NCBI GenBank assembly: GCA_946405695.1
Contig: CAMJIA010000083.1
Span: 1-5,961 of the forward strand
DNA length: 5,961 bases
From: an uncultured Prevotellaceae bacterium
GTDB lineage: Bacteria > Bacteroidota > Bacteroidia > Bacteroidales > Bacteroidaceae
Direction of reading: 5' to 3'
Shown here: one piece after another, positions 5,649-5,961 of the stretch
Position numbering within the stretch: the first letter of the stretch is position 1
How the letters are laid out: each line of letters opens with the position of its first letter
Notes under the pieces: model-generated
The model's input: only the letters and a program-made list of their open reading frames with translations
Databases searched by the model: none
Told to the model about the DNA's origin: nothing
Made by a program: the position numbers and the translations under genes

Positions 5649-5722
5649 GTCATTTCTTCATAAAACTCACGCAGTTTAACTCCCTTTAACGTAAAGCAAT
5701 GATTTATGTCAATAATAAATTG

Positions 5723-5730
5723 TACCTTTG
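5723..5730 (+). promoter_or_regulatory. -7 box of the LysE-family gene promoter
   Basis: Plus strand TACCTTTG (5723-5730) matches TAnnTTTG in full. The -33 position has no good TTTG. The box ends only nine bases before the ATG at 5740, so the 5' leader would be just a few bases. Confidence 0.65.
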
Positions 5731-5739
5731 CACTCAGAT

Positions 5740-5961
5740 ATGCCATTTCCACTACATATTAACATCGTCGACCTGGTGTTTAAGGGCATGCTGATAGGCA
5801 TGGTGGCCTCTGCACCGATGGGACCGGTAGGTATCCTTTGTGTACAACGCACGTTGAACAAGGGACGCTGGTATGGTTTTGTCACTGGTATCGGTGCTGC
5901 TGTCAGTGATATCATCTATGCTGGTATCACAGGTTTTGGTATGGCCTTTGTCATGGACTTT
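5740..5961 (+). CDS. LysE-family membrane exporter, N-terminal part
   Basis: The first 74 codons are present and the rest lies beyond the right edge. The family (LysE/RhtB) consists of roughly 200-residue inner-membrane proteins with about six helices that export amino acids or related small molecules. What shows it: an N-terminal hydrophobic helix (about 12-36) containing the family hallmark SAPMGPVG (24-31), then RTLNKGRWYGF (37-47), then a second hydrophobic segment with GIGAAVSDIIYAG (50-62), where Asp57 occupies the conserved GxxxGD-like position. The cargo cannot be told from this fragment. The ATG at 5740 is chosen because it gives a normal short N-terminus; Met17 would cut into the first helix. 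It is transcribed divergently from the sugar kinase with 138 bp between the two starts. Confidence 0.88.
   Translation, partial: MPFPLHINIVDLVFKGMLIGMVASAPMGPVGILCVQRTLNKGRWYGFVTGIGAAVSDIIYAGITGFGMAFVMDF

Noticed and set aside
5709..5915. Minus-strand open frame of 68 codons opposite the LysE-family gene
   Set aside because: Antisense to a gene with a clear family signature. The translation is low-complexity and unrecognisable.

Overview
The window comes from a member of the Bacteroidota, most likely the order Bacteroidales and plausibly Prevotellaceae. The evidence is fivefold: the trp gene order B-E-G-D, promoter boxes of the TTTG / TAnnTTTG type ahead of every transcription unit, few Shine-Dalgarno sequences, AT-rich spacers between moderately GC genes, and protein sequences close to that group. 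The genus is an inference.

Left part (1-4141, minus strand): a tightly packed tryptophan biosynthesis operon in the order trpB, trpE, trpG, trpD. trpD runs off the left edge. trpB and trpE overlap by 14 bp and trpE and trpG by 4 bp (ATGA). trpG and trpD are separated by 26 bp of a short tandem repeat. TrpE and TrpG form anthranilate synthase, TrpD adds the phosphoribosyl group, and TrpB makes tryptophan from indole and serine. trpC, trpF and trpA would be expected to the left of the window.

Middle part (4142-4617, no long ORF) is the most interesting stretch. On the minus strand it holds a complete ribosome-mediated attenuator for the trp operon: a promoter (4357-4388), a 17-codon leader peptide MKQSMNNTYWWRISRFN with tandem Trp codons (4278-4331), a 1:2 pause-type hairpin directly after the Trp codons, a possible 2:3 antiterminator, and a strong intrinsic terminator (4201-4235) before trpB. 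On the plus strand, back to back with the trp promoter, lies a candidate free-standing small RNA of about 85-90 nt (about 4514-4599). It has its own near-perfect Bacteroidota promoter (4477-4508), a structured ATG-free body and an intrinsic terminator. It ends just before the convergent stop codon of the next gene.

Right part (4618-5961): a ROK-family sugar kinase, probably glucokinase, on the minus strand. Divergent from it on the plus strand is the first 74 codons of a LysE-family membrane transporter, whose promoter box sits so close to the ATG that its mRNA may be nearly leaderless. I see no mobile elements, tRNA, rRNA or CRISPR.
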